Positions 26,224 through 34,663 of a stretch of DNA of 64,000 nucleotides are shown here, one piece after another (within the stretch, counting starts at the first letter, position 1; each line of letters begins with the position of its first letter). Both the position numbers and the translations under genes were made by a program. Below the pieces are notes generated by a model. It saw only the letters and a list, made by a program, of their open reading frames with translations. It searched no databases and was not told the origin of the DNA. This DNA is from Myxococcales bacterium (GTDB lineage: Bacteria > Myxococcota_A > Polyangia > Polyangiales > Houyiibacteriaceae), in the NCBI GenBank assembly GCA_019637115.1, contig JAHBWH010000011.1, positions 17,422 through 81,421 on the forward strand, given 5' to 3'.

Positions 26224-28593
26224 TCAGTAGCGCCGCGCGGACGCCCACTGCGCGTGGAACGCCTCGAGCGCCTCCGACGTCGACGCGACCTCGCCCGCGA
26301 GCACGGCGCGCGTCGTCTCGTCGTGACCGATCATCCGCCCGAGGCGCGCCGTCTCCCACCGCGAGCCGTGGGTCCGCGCGAGCGCGGCCGCGAGCGCGAG
26401 CCCGAACCGGACCGGCCGAAAGCGCGCGGGGTCGTCGACGCGGAGGGCGAGGCCTCGGCAGGGCTCGCCGCGGTAGGGCCTCGCGCGCGGGACGAAGGTG
26501 GTCTCCGCGACCTCGAGGCCCTCGACGTCGCCGAGCGCCGCGCGCAGCGAGGCGGCGTCGATCCACGGCGCACCCACGACCTCGAAGGGCGTCTCGGTGC
26601 CGCGCCCGACGCTCAGGTTCGTCCCCTCGACGAGCGCCACGCCCGGGTAGAGCAGCGCGGTCTCGGGCCGCGGGAGGTTCGGAGACGGCGGCGTCCACCG
26701 CAGCCCCGTGTCGCCCCAGCGCATCGTGGGGCGCCAGCCCTGCATCCAGACGACGTCGAGCTCGGACGCGCGCGGGGCGCTCGACGCGAGCAGCCCCGCG
26801 AGCTCCCCCAACGTGAGCCCGTGCCGCACGGGCAGCGGGTGGTGGTTGACGAACGAGCGATGCGCGGGCTCGAGCATCGGCCCCTCGAGCTCCGACCCGA
26901 GCGGGTTCGGGCGGTCGAGGACGAGCACCGCGACGCCGGCCTCGGCGGCCGCCCGGAGCGTCGCGTGCAGCGTGCTCGCGTAGGTGAAGAAGCGGGCGCC
27001 GACGTCTTGCAGATCGACCACGACGACGTCGACGCCGCGCAGGGTCTCGGGCGGCGGCGAGCGCACCCGGCCGAAGAGGCTCGTCACGGGCACGCCGCGC
27101 CACACGCCGTCCTGCAACGCGCCCTCGGCCTGGCTCGCGAGTCCGTGCTCGGGCGCGAAGAGCCTGGCGAGCACGAGCTGCCCCGACACGTGCGCGCGCC
27201 AGAGGAGCTCGCTCGTCGGGAGGCCGTCGCTCGCGCGGCCAGCGTCGTGCGTGAGCAGCGCGACGCGCTTGCCGCGGAGGCGGTCGAGGCCCTCGTCGCG
27301 GAGGACGTCGACGCCCAGGCGAACGACGCGAGGGCGCGGCGGCGCGATGGACCCGACGGCGCCGGAGACGAGCCGGGACAGATCGCGCCGGAGGGCGCCG
27401 ACCCGGCCTTGCCCGTCGGGGTGCACGCGGCTCGTCAGGAGGACCACGTAGAGGTCTTGCGCCGGATCGATGACGATCGACGTGCCCGTGTAGCCCGTAT
27501 GCCCGTAGGCCTGCTCGGAGAATCCGTCTCCGATCGCGCAGTCCCAGCCGAGGCAGCGCGACCCAAACCGCGCACGCATCGCTCCGTGCGCCTCGGCCCG
27601 GAGCGCTGCGCCGCCGAGCAGGGCCTCGGCGAGCCGCGCGAGATCGTCGACGGTCGCGAAGACGCCCGCGTGCCCCGCGACGCCCTCGAGCCGCCACGCG
27701 CGAGGGTCGTCGACCTCGCCGTGGATGATCGGCGGGGGCGCGCCCGGCGCGGCTCGCCGAGGCGCGCGCTCGGTCGGCGCGACGTCGTCGCGAGGTCCGG
27801 GGTTGAAGTCGGCCGAGAGCCCGAGGGGTTCGAAGAGCTCGCGCCGCATCAGGGCGTCGAGTCGCTCGCCGGACGCCCGCTCGAGCCACGCTCCGAGCGC
27901 GATGAAGTGGAGGTCGCCGTAGCGAGGCGCTCCGCCGGGCAGGCGCTCGGGGGCGCCGGCGAGCGCGCGGGACAGCCGCTCGGCGCGGCTCCCCTCCTCC
28001 AGCTCGCGGAGCGGGTTCGCGCGACGGAGCCCCGCGCGGTGGGTGAGCAGGTGGCGCAGGGTGATGCGACGACCCGCGAGCTCGGGGAGCTGGTCATCCA
28101 CGGGCGCGTCGAGGGCCTCGTCGAGCGGGCGCTCGTGGCGGTCGAGCCATCGCAGCGCGAGCAGGGCGGTGAGGGGCTTGGTGACCGACGCGAGATCGAA
28201 GCGGGTCTCCTCCGTCATGGGCGCCGGAGTCGGCTCGACCTGGCGGAGGCCGTAGGCGCGGCGGAAGACGATCCCGTCCGCGCGGCCGACGGCGACGACG
28301 GCCCCCGGCACCTCCCCCCGCTCGATCGCCTGCGCGAGCCGCTGGTCGATCGCCTGCTCGACCGCCCAAGGGAGCCTCGGCGCGGGGGCGAGGGGTGCGA
28401 GCACCTCTCCAGGGACCTCGTCCGCGGACTGCGCAGCCTCCAGCCCGTGCCCCGCCTCGCCTGCCGCCTCGCCCGCCGCCTCGCCCGCCGACTCGACGCC
28501 CTCCAAAGGCGTCGCCTCCCGGGAAAGGCTCGCGCGCGGGCGCTCGGACGCGCCACCACACGCGAGCAGCAAGACGAGGAGAGCGCGTGACAC
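26224..28593 (-). CDS. Lipoprotein fusion: beta-lactamase-fold serine hydrolase + NamZ (DUF1343) exo-N-acetylmuramidase
   Basis: 789 residues. The signal ends in lipobox LLLAC (Cys12), followed by an Ala/Gly/Glu repeat tether (AGEAAGEAAGEAG). Residues about 70-400 form a penicillin-binding/beta-lactamase class C fold with S136-x-x-K139 (LASVTKPLTAL), the second-motif YGDLHFIALG and a C-terminal HTGYTGTS. From about 418 on, the sequence is DUF1343/NamZ (VLRDEGLDRLRGKRVALLTH, LFAPEHGL, VVVDLQDVGARFFTY, RPNPLG). NamZ removes terminal MurNAc from peptidoglycan fragments. Together the domains suggest a periplasmic or surface enzyme for cell-wall recycling or predation. A long repeat-rich region lies upstream. 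Confidence 0.85.
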   Translation of the reverse strand: MSRALLVLLLACGGASERPRASLSREATPLEGVESAGEAAGEAAGEAGHGLEAAQSADEVPGEVLAPLAPAPRLPWAVEQAIDQRLAQAIERGEVPGAVVAVGRADGIVFRRAYGLRQVEPTPAPMTEETRFDLASVTKPLTALLALRWLDRHERPLDEALDAPVDDQLPELAGRRITLRHLLTHRAGLRRANPLRELEEGSRAERLSRALAGAPERLPGGAPRYGDLHFIALGAWLERASGERLDALMRRELFEPLGLSADFNPGPRDDVAPTERAPRRAAPGAPPPIIHGEVDDPRAWRLEGVAGHAGVFATVDDLARLAEALLGGAALRAEAHGAMRARFGSRCLGWDCAIGDGFSEQAYGHTGYTGTSIVIDPAQDLYVVLLTSRVHPDGQGRVGALRRDLSRLVSGAVGSIAPPRPRVVRLGVDVLRDEGLDRLRGKRVALLTHDAGRASDGLPTSELLWRAHVSGQLVLARLFAPEHGLASQAEGALQDGVWRGVPVTSLFGRVRSPPPETLRGVDVVVVDLQDVGARFFTYASTLHATLRAAAEAGVAVLVLDRPNPLGSELEGPMLEPAHRSFVNHHPLPVRHGLTLGELAGLLASSAPRASELDVVWMQGWRPTMRWGDTGLRWTPPSPNLPRPETALLYPGVALVEGTNLSVGRGTETPFEVVGAPWIDAASLRAALGDVEGLEVAETTFVPRARPYRGEPCRGLALRVDDPARFRPVRFGLALAAALARTHGSRWETARLGRMIGHDETTRAVLAGEVASTSEALEAFHAQWASARRY

Positions 28594-28807
28594 GCCTCAA
28601 GTTAGCAGCTCTCGTCGCGAGGCTGCCGTCGGCCCTCGCCTCTCCGCGCGGCATGCTCGACCTGGACTCGTGCTGGAGAGCGCAGGCGCGGCGCCCGACG
28701 GGCGCGCGCGTCTCGGCCACAGTCTCGGCCACGGACACGATGCTTGCCATCGACTCGGGTGAGCCAGGCACGAGGCTCTGCGCGGCGCGGCGGAGGAAGG
28801 CTCGAGG

Positions 28808-28882
28808 CCCCAAAAGGCTGACGCCCGCGAGGGAGCCGAAGCTCCCTCGCGGGCCGGGGTGTGTCAGCTGGGGTTTTTGGGG
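28808..28882 (-). terminator. Large nested hairpin, probable terminator after the GST gene
   Basis: A core 14-bp stem (28823-28836 with 28841-28854) closes a loop that reads TTCG on the minus strand, a very stable tetraloop. An outer GCTGAC/GTCAGC stem (28817-28822 and 28863-28868) and CCCCAAAA/TTTTTGGGG further extend it. On the minus strand the core is followed by GTCAGCCTTTT. The gst gene ends about 500 bp upstream on that strand, with the satellite between, so a terminator role is plausible but a structured RNA is not excluded. Confidence 0.5.
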
Positions 28883-28979
28883 TTTTTTGGAGTTGTGCTG
28901 TCTTGGGGTGCGAAGACGCGGTCTCCCGCGCCTCGGTCGCCGCGGTGGGTGCCGCGTCGACAGGGAGAAGGTAGCGCCG

Positions 28980-29116
28980 TGACGCGATGCGTCAACCTCG
29001 AGCGCGAACGTGTAGACGCATTTCGCGCGTCGTTAACACGTTGGAAACACTTCATTCCGGCTGCCGATTTCCGTTGGCGGGCAGCAATGACGCAACGCGG
29101 CGACGCATTGCGTCAT
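28980..29116. promoter_or_regulatory. Cluster of TGACGC inverted half-sites
   Basis: TGACGC-GAT-GCGTCA at 28980-28994 and ATGACGCAA-N12-TTGCGTCAT at 29087-29116 share the same half-site in inverted pairs; GACGCATTT also occurs between. Repeated palindromes of one motif suggest a regulator-binding region, perhaps for the downstream NamZ fusion gene. Inference only. Confidence 0.35.
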
Positions 29117-29128
29117 CGTTGGCCGCCC

Positions 29129-29370
29129 GTGTCCGAGACCGTGGCCGAGACCGTGGCCGAGACCGTGGCCGAGACCGTGGCGGAGACCGTGGCCGAGACC
29201 GTGGCCGAGACCGTGGCCGAGACCGTGGCCGAGACCGTGGCCGAGACCGTGGCCGAGACCGTGGCCGAGACCGTGTCCGAGACCGTGTCCGAGACCGTGG
29301 CCGAGACCGTGGCCGAGACCGTGGCCGAGACCGTGTCCGAGACCGTGTCCGAGACCGTGGCCGTAGCCGA
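29129..29370. repeat. 12-bp satellite GTGGCCGAGACC, about 20 units
   Basis: About 20 tandem copies of GTGGCCGAGACC with variants GTGTCCGAGACC and GTGGCGGAGACC, in blocks. It ends about 17 bp before the 3' end of the gst gene. All frames are open through it (for example repeated Val-Ala-Glu-Thr), but there is no start, ribosome site or conserved protein, so it is treated as non-coding. Confidence 0.9.
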
Positions 29371-29387
29371 CTCGGCACACGCTGCGC

Positions 29388-30068
29388 TCAGCCGAGGAGC
29401 TTCCGGGCGCCTTGGACGAAGGAGGCCTCGTCGTCTGGGCTCGCGAGCTTCACGCGTTGCGGGACCTTCTTGCCGCGCTCGACCGCGGGCCGAGCCGCGA
29501 TCGCGGCGAGCCAACGCTCGAGCGCCGGCAACCCCTCGATCGAGACCCCCGACCACTCGTGCGTGCGCACCCACGACCAGTTCGCGATGTCGGCGATCGA
29601 GTATTCGTCACCTGCGAGCCACTCGCTCTCGGACAGGCGACGCTCGAGCACCTCGAAGAGCCGCCGCGACTCCCGCTGGTACCGATCGATCGCGAAGGGG
29701 ATCTTCTCGGGCGCGTAGCGGAAGAAGACGTTGGCCTGGCCCATCATCGGCCCAACCCCACCCATCTGGAACATCAGCCATTGGATCGCGCGGCTCCGGC
29801 CGCGGACGTCGGCGGGGAGGAGCTTGCCGGTCTTCTCGGCCAGATAGAGCAAGATGGCGCCCGACTCGAAGACGGCGAAGTCCCCCTCGTCATGATCGAC
29901 GATCGCCGGGATGCGCCCGTTGGGGTTGATCGCGAGGAACCAAGGCTCGCGCTGCTCGAGCCTCATCAGGTCGATCGCCCGAACCTCGTAGGGGAGGCCG
30001 AGCTCCTCGAGCGCGACGCTGGCCTTCCAGCCGTTGGGGGTCGAGGCCGTGTACAGGGTGATCGACAT
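29388..30068 (-). CDS. Glutathione S-transferase family protein
   Basis: 226 residues. The N-terminal thioredoxin-like domain ([20 protein letters not shown], then [14 protein letters not shown] and [13 protein letters not shown]) is like the Nu/Ure2p-type GSTs YfcG and YghU; the Asn-Gly and Ser-Gly-Ala positions fit glutathione binding. The helical C-terminal domain has the usual [12 protein letters not shown]. It may act as a glutathione transferase or disulfide-bond reductase. It is flanked on both sides by satellites (29129-29370 downstream, 30150-30556 upstream). Confidence 0.9.
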   Translation of the reverse strand: MSITLYTASTPNGWKASVALEELGLPYEVRAIDLMRLEQREPWFLAINPNGRIPAIVDHDEGDFAVFESGAILLYLAEKTGKLLPADVRGRSRAIQWLMFQMGGVGPMMGQANVFFRYAPEKIPFAIDRYQRESRRLFEVLERRLSESEWLAGDEYSIADIANWSWVRTHEWSGVSIEGLPALERWLAAIAARPAVERGKKVPQRVKLASPDDEASFVQGARKLLG

Positions 30069-30149
30069 GGGGAACCTTTGGAGAGGGTGGACGCCTACGC
30101 GCGCGCGTCGTTACGCCGCAGCGTTCACGCGGGCGCCCGCGACGTCGAG

Positions 30150-30384
30150 CCCACGTCCACGACGTCCACGTGTGGACGTCCACGTGCGGGTACGCCCACG
30201 ACGTCGGGGACGTCGTCGTCGTCGTCCATGCCCACGCCCACGTCCACGCCCACGCCCACGTCCCGTCCACGTCCCGTCCACGTCCCGTCGACGTCGTCCA
30301 CGACGTCCACGTCCACGACGTCCACGTCCATGTACGTCCATGTCCACGTCCACGTCCACGTGCGCGTGCGCGTGCGCGTGCACG
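30150..30384. repeat. Composite satellite: (GTCCAC)n followed by (GCGTGC)n
   Basis: About 210 bp of GTCCAC hexamers with interspersed GAC/GAA/GTC variants, ending in about 25 bp of alternating GCGTGC, then ACGACC. The same order and junction recur at 45279-45621 and, inverted, at 44656-44706. Lies between the GST start and the lipoprotein stop; no coding evidence. The purine-pyrimidine alternation of the end block could adopt Z-DNA. Confidence 0.88.
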
Positions 30385-30387
30385 ACC

Positions 30388-30556
<169 letters not shown>

Positions 30557-30582
30557 GTTCCAGCCTCCGGTCCGAACGCGCG

Positions 30583-31662
30583 TCACGGACGGACCAAGCT
30601 ACGGAGCAACGGCTCGAGCTGCTGCGCGCGCTCCGGGGCGCAAGCATCCGTCGTCACGCGGACCGCGAACACGATCGCGCCTTCCGTGAAGGCGAAGCCG
30701 CCCACGGACGCCTCCCGCGCCTCGTCGGCGACTCCCTCCGCGGACGTCCCGCCAGATGCGCTGGGGACGATGCGGCGCAGGTTGCCCTCGGCGCGCGCGT
30801 GCTCGCCGGGCTCGAGCGCGAGCGCGTCCATCGCCGCGTCGTCCGCCGGGTGAGCGCTCCGCGCTCGGACCTCGAGCACGCCGCCGGGCGCGGCGAAGCG
30901 CATGCGACACGCGCCGTCGACCATCGCGCTCCCCGCTGGACGGAACGCCGAGCCGCACGCCGCTTGGACGTCGGTAGGCGCGAGCAAGAGCCGCTCGCAC
31001 GCGATCGACTCGGGCGCGGGCAGCGCGGGCGCCCCGGCGACGCGGTAGTACGTCACGCGCCAAGCGCGGCGTCCTGGGATCCCGTCGGGCGCGGGCACGA
31101 GCCGCAGCTCTTCGGACACGCGCCCGACCCCCGGGCAGAAGAGCTCCTCGTGCGCGACCGCGACGTCCGCCGATGCGGCGCCCTCCTCGGCCTTCCCCCC
31201 CTCGCAGCGCCGCCGAACGAGCACGCAATCATCGAGCGCGCGGCCGGCGACCTCGAAGCGGCGGGCCGCTTCGGCGTACGAAGCGACGCAGCGCTGGTCC
31301 CCGAGCGTGTAGGCCCACTCGTGTCCGATCGCGATCGGGGCGTCGAGGTACGGCGCCAGCAGGTCGCCATCCGGCGAGACGAGCGCCACCCTCCCCTCGT
31401 CCAGCGCGAAGCGCTCGGCCGTCGTGCGGTCCGTCCCGAAGAAGACCGCCGCCGCGCCAGCGCGCGCCGTCACCACCCGGAGCGAGTGCTCCCCCTCGCT
31501 CTCTCGCGCCCACCGGTCGCCGACGGTCATCGGGAAGAGATCCGCGGGCGTGAGCTCGCGGGTCTCCTCGTCTGGCGGCGGGCTCGGCTCGCGCGACCCG
31601 CACGCGAGCGCGGGCACGACCACCACCCACCACGCGAGCGGCGTCATCCAGGCTCGGACCAC
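30583..31662 (-). CDS. Lipoprotein of unknown function
   Basis: About 359 residues from GTG 31662, which has GGGGAG upstream; ATG 31647 is an alternative. A signal peptide (MTPLAWWVVVVPALAC) ends in a lipobox, followed by GSREPSPPPDEE. The body is beta-rich (VGDRWARESEGEHSLRVVTA, HEWAYTLGDQRC) and the C-terminal 90 residues (MRFAAPGGVLEVRARSA to FAVRVTTDAC) resemble a small alpha/beta domain. Five or more Cys suggest disulfides in the periplasm. I do not recognise a family. It is 70 bp downstream of the kinase on the same strand. Confidence 0.65.
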   Translation of the reverse strand: MVRAWMTPLAWWVVVVPALACGSREPSPPPDEETRELTPADLFPMTVGDRWARESEGEHSLRVVTARAGAAAVFFGTDRTTAERFALDEGRVALVSPDGDLLAPYLDAPIAIGHEWAYTLGDQRCVASYAEAARRFEVAGRALDDCVLVRRRCEGGKAEEGAASADVAVAHEELFCPGVGRVSEELRLVPAPDGIPGRRAWRVTYYRVAGAPALPAPESIACERLLLAPTDVQAACGSAFRPAGSAMVDGACRMRFAAPGGVLEVRARSAHPADDAAMDALALEPGEHARAEGNLRRIVPSASGGTSAEGVADEAREASVGGFAFTEGAIVFAVRVTTDACAPERAQQLEPLLRSLVRP

Positions 31663-31732
31663 CCCGCGCTCCCCACCCGCGTGCTCCCCACCCCCGCGAT
31701 ACGTCGACGTTCGCATGGGGCGCATCGAACGA

Positions 31733-34423
31733 TCATTCGAGCACGACACGCAAGGTGCGGCTCGCGCCCGACGTCAGCTCCACGCGCCCCTCCCACCGAA
31801 CGACGCCGTCCTCCTCGACGACGACGAGGTGCTCTCCGGGTGTCAGTCCGTCGAAGGTCGCGGGCGCGCCCACCAGGGCGCTGCCGTCGACCCGCACGGC
31901 GCCGACGGGAGGATCCGTCGTCACGACGAGCCGCGAGGTCCCCGCCGGCACCGACGGCGCGTCGGGCGCCAGGAGAGCGTACGCGGCGAGCCCGAGCGCC
32001 GAGAGGGTCAGCACCACCACGACCGCTACCCAGCGCCGCGACGGGCCGGCGGCCGCTTCGTGTCTCCTCGCCCCCGTCGGCTCCCGCGTCCGCGTCGCCC
32101 CCGTCGGCTCTCGCTTCCGCGTCGTCCGCGTCGCGCCCGTGGGCGGCTCTCGCGTTCGCGTCGCTCCCGTGGGCTCCCGCGTCCGCGTCGGCCCCGTGGG
32201 CTCCCGCGTCCGCGTCGGCCCCGTCGGTTCGCGTCTCGACGGCGGCTTCTGCGTCTCGAGCCCCGCGCGCGCGGCGGCCGAGGTCGGCCCGCCGGCGTTC
32301 GTGCGGAGCCGCTCGGGGATGCGCGTCGCCTCCGCGAGGTCCACGGAGACGTCGATCCCCATCGCGGCGTCATCGAGCGAGGGCAAACCCGCGAAGAGGT
32401 CTTGCTCCGCCGCGGGCGCGACCTCTCTGCTGGTGGGGCTCGGTCCGCGCCTTGCGTCCGACGCGTCGTCGTCGAGATCCCCAAAGAGCGCGTCCGCGTC
32501 GAGCCCGCTGACGAGAGGCTCGGCCGACGCCGAAGGCCCCTCGAGATCGCGGCTGGGTGCGGACGCCGCCTTGCCCACGCGCTCGGGCTCGGGCTCGGCT
32601 GGGACCTGGTCGAAGAGATCGAGCTCCACCGGCGCGGGTGAGGGGGCCGCCGCGCGCTGCCTGGCGCCCCCCCCAGGCTCGAGCGCCCGCTCGACCCGCG
32701 CTGGCGGCTCGATCGTGGGGCGCTCGGGCCCGCGCGCAGGAGCCGTCGGGCGCTCGGGCCCGCCCGGGGGAGCTGCCGGGCTCGCGGGAGCCCGCTCGAC
32801 CTTCGCGGGGCTCGCGGGCGCGGGCACGTCTCGGGCAGGTGCGGCCACCGCTCGCTCGGCGCCGAGCTCGTACGACGCGCCAAACGGCGTCGAGTCGACC
32901 GTCGGACCGATCTCGAGGTCGTCGCGGAAGAGGTTCTGCACGACCGCCGCGATGTGGGCCTCCGAGACGCCGCCCTCGCCTTCGGCGCTCCGCGTCACGA
33001 AGTGCGCGAGCACGTCGCGCATGGCCGCGGCGGTCGGGAAGCGCGCGGCAGGCTCCTTCTGCAACGACGTGCGGACGATGGCGTCCAGCTCTCGCGGCGC
33101 GCTCGGCATCCGCTCGATCAGCGAAGGGACCTCCTCGACGACGATCGCGTGCATCGTCGCCGCCTCGTTGGAGCGTCGGTAGAGGCTCTTGCCCGTGAGC
33201 GCCTCGAAGAGCACGACCCCGAGCGAGAAGATGTCGATCCGGAAGTCGATCGCGCCGCCGCGGCATTGCTCCGGCGCCATGTACGCGAACTTCCCCTTCA
33301 CGACGCCCGCTTGGGTCTGGTGCGATTGCACCTCGGCCTTCGCGATGCCGAAGTCGAGCAACTTCACGACGCCGTCGAAGCCGACCATGATGTTGTGCGG
33401 CGACACGTCGCGGTGGATGAGGCCCATGACCTGCCCCTCCGCGTCGCGAGCGGTGTGGGCGTAGTGCAGCGCGTCGGCGACCTTCGCGACGATCTCGCAA
33501 GCCATCGCCGGCGCGAGCCCTCCGGCGTCGCGAGCCCGGCGGATGAGCCGGCCGAGGGTCACGCCATGCACCCACTCCATGGCGATGAAGAGCTGGCGGT
33601 CGACCTCGCCGAAGTCGAGGAAACGGCAGATGTTCGGGTGGTCGAGCGACGAGCCGATGCGCGCTTCGTCGAGGAACATGCCGACGAAGTCCTCGTCGCG
33701 CGCGTACTGCGCGAGGATCTTCTTGACCACGACGGGCTGGTCGGAGCCTTCTCGCCGCGCGAGCAGGATCTCGGCCATGCCGCCCATCGCGAGGCGCCCG
33801 AGGATCTCGTAAGGGCCGAAGCGCCCGAGCACGGGCAGCGAGATCTCGGCCCGCAGGGACTCGAGCCCACGGGCGTCCGCGAGCGGCAGGACCGCGCGCT
33901 CGGTGGTCGGTGATGACTCAGCCTCCGCGGCGATGAACTGTCCAGGGAGCCGCCGCTTGCTCGTGCCAGGCGCGCCGAAGGTACGCACGGCCTCAGCGAC
34001 GGGGCGGACCTCGGCGGCGGGCGCCGACTCGGCGATGGCGCGCACCTCGGTCGTACCGCTGGTCGCCGGGTCGGCCGGAGGCAAGGAGATCCGGCGGGGG
34101 CGCTGGCTCGGGTCGGCAGGCGGGCTCGAAGGGGTCGCCCCGCCGCTCTCCGGATCGGCCGGGGGCAGCGAGATCCGGCGGGGGCGCTGGCTCGGATTGG
34201 CAGGCGGGCTCGAGGCGCCGGGGCCGAGCGAGGCGAGCGGGTCTTGCGGCTTCGAGACCGCCTGCGGGAGCCCCACCGAGTCGAGCACGGCGTCGGGGAG
34301 CTCCTTGCCCGGGACCCACTCGGCCGCGTCTCCGTCGAGAGCGCGCGCGCGCGCCCCCGTGTCCGGGGGCGGCGTCGAGCTCGGTCGACCGGCGCGCTGC
34401 TCTACCATCACCCGAGAATACAC
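31733..34423 (-). CDS. Membrane Ser/Thr protein kinase with PEGA-like C-terminus
   Basis: 896 residues. A Pro/Ser-rich N-terminal segment contains two copies of PSQRPRRISLPPADP. The kinase domain (about 202-480) has glycine loop GRLAMGGMAEI, Lys in VVVKKILA, catalytic loop HRDVSPHN (about 337), DFG in LLDFGIA and MAPEQ, all intact. A low-complexity region with a tandem REPTG(A/P)TRT unit precedes the membrane helix (about 793-815; WVAVVVVLTLSALGLAAYALL). A PEGA-like domain forms the last 70 residues (LVVTTDPPVGAVRVDGSALVG). ATG at 34408 is an alternative start. The layout is the same as that of the kinase at 3014-5506. Substrates are unknown. Confidence 0.9.
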   Translation of the reverse strand: MYSRVMVEQRAGRPSSTPPPDTGARARALDGDAAEWVPGKELPDAVLDSVGLPQAVSKPQDPLASLGPGASSPPANPSQRPRRISLPPADPESGGATPSSPPADPSQRPRRISLPPADPATSGTTEVRAIAESAPAAEVRPVAEAVRTFGAPGTSKRRLPGQFIAAEAESSPTTERAVLPLADARGLESLRAEISLPVLGRFGPYEILGRLAMGGMAEILLARREGSDQPVVVKKILAQYARDEDFVGMFLDEARIGSSLDHPNICRFLDFGEVDRQLFIAMEWVHGVTLGRLIRRARDAGGLAPAMACEIVAKVADALHYAHTARDAEGQVMGLIHRDVSPHNIMVGFDGVVKLLDFGIAKAEVQSHQTQAGVVKGKFAYMAPEQCRGGAIDFRIDIFSLGVVLFEALTGKSLYRRSNEAATMHAIVVEEVPSLIERMPSAPRELDAIVRTSLQKEPAARFPTAAAMRDVLAHFVTRSAEGEGGVSEAHIAAVVQNLFRDDLEIGPTVDSTPFGASYELGAERAVAAPARDVPAPASPAKVERAPASPAAPPGGPERPTAPARGPERPTIEPPARVERALEPGGGARQRAAAPSPAPVELDLFDQVPAEPEPERVGKAASAPSRDLEGPSASAEPLVSGLDADALFGDLDDDASDARRGPSPTSREVAPAAEQDLFAGLPSLDDAAMGIDVSVDLAEATRIPERLRTNAGGPTSAAARAGLETQKPPSRREPTGPTRTREPTGPTRTREPTGATRTREPPTGATRTTRKREPTGATRTREPTGARRHEAAAGPSRRWVAVVVVLTLSALGLAAYALLAPDAPSVPAGTSRLVVTTDPPVGAVRVDGSALVGAPATFDGLTPGEHLVVVEEDGVVRWEGRVELTSGASRTLRVVLE

Positions 34424-34663
34424 TTCACGAGGACCGTCCGTAACTCGGACTCCTCACGAAGCCGTGAACTTCCGGCGAATGGGGCGCCGGTGCCGGGAAA
34501 GCGCCGACGGGGGGCTTCGCGCGAAGATCGCTCATCAGGCCCCGCACTTCGTCCCGAGTTGCCGTGGATGCTCGGCTTAGCGGACGGCCAGCGCCCAATC
34601 CAAGAGAAGCGAGCTCCGGGGCCGCGGCCGAAGCCGGGCCCGGGGACTACGTCGAGGCGGCGT

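Larger units (their letters stand above)
28594..29387. other. Long non-coding region upstream of the NamZ fusion
   Basis: 794 bp without a convincing gene. It holds a small copy of the GTCTCGGCCACG unit (about 28712-28739), a large nested inverted repeat (28808-28882), a cluster of TGACGC half-sites (28980-29116) and a 12-bp satellite (29129-29370). Long open frames through the satellite are artefacts of its 12-bp period. Confidence 0.7.

Noticed and set aside
28859..29929. Plus-strand frame encoding a Val-Ala-Glu-Thr repeat protein
   Set aside because: The repeat has a 12-bp period so every frame is open; the rest of the frame is antisense to the GST gene.
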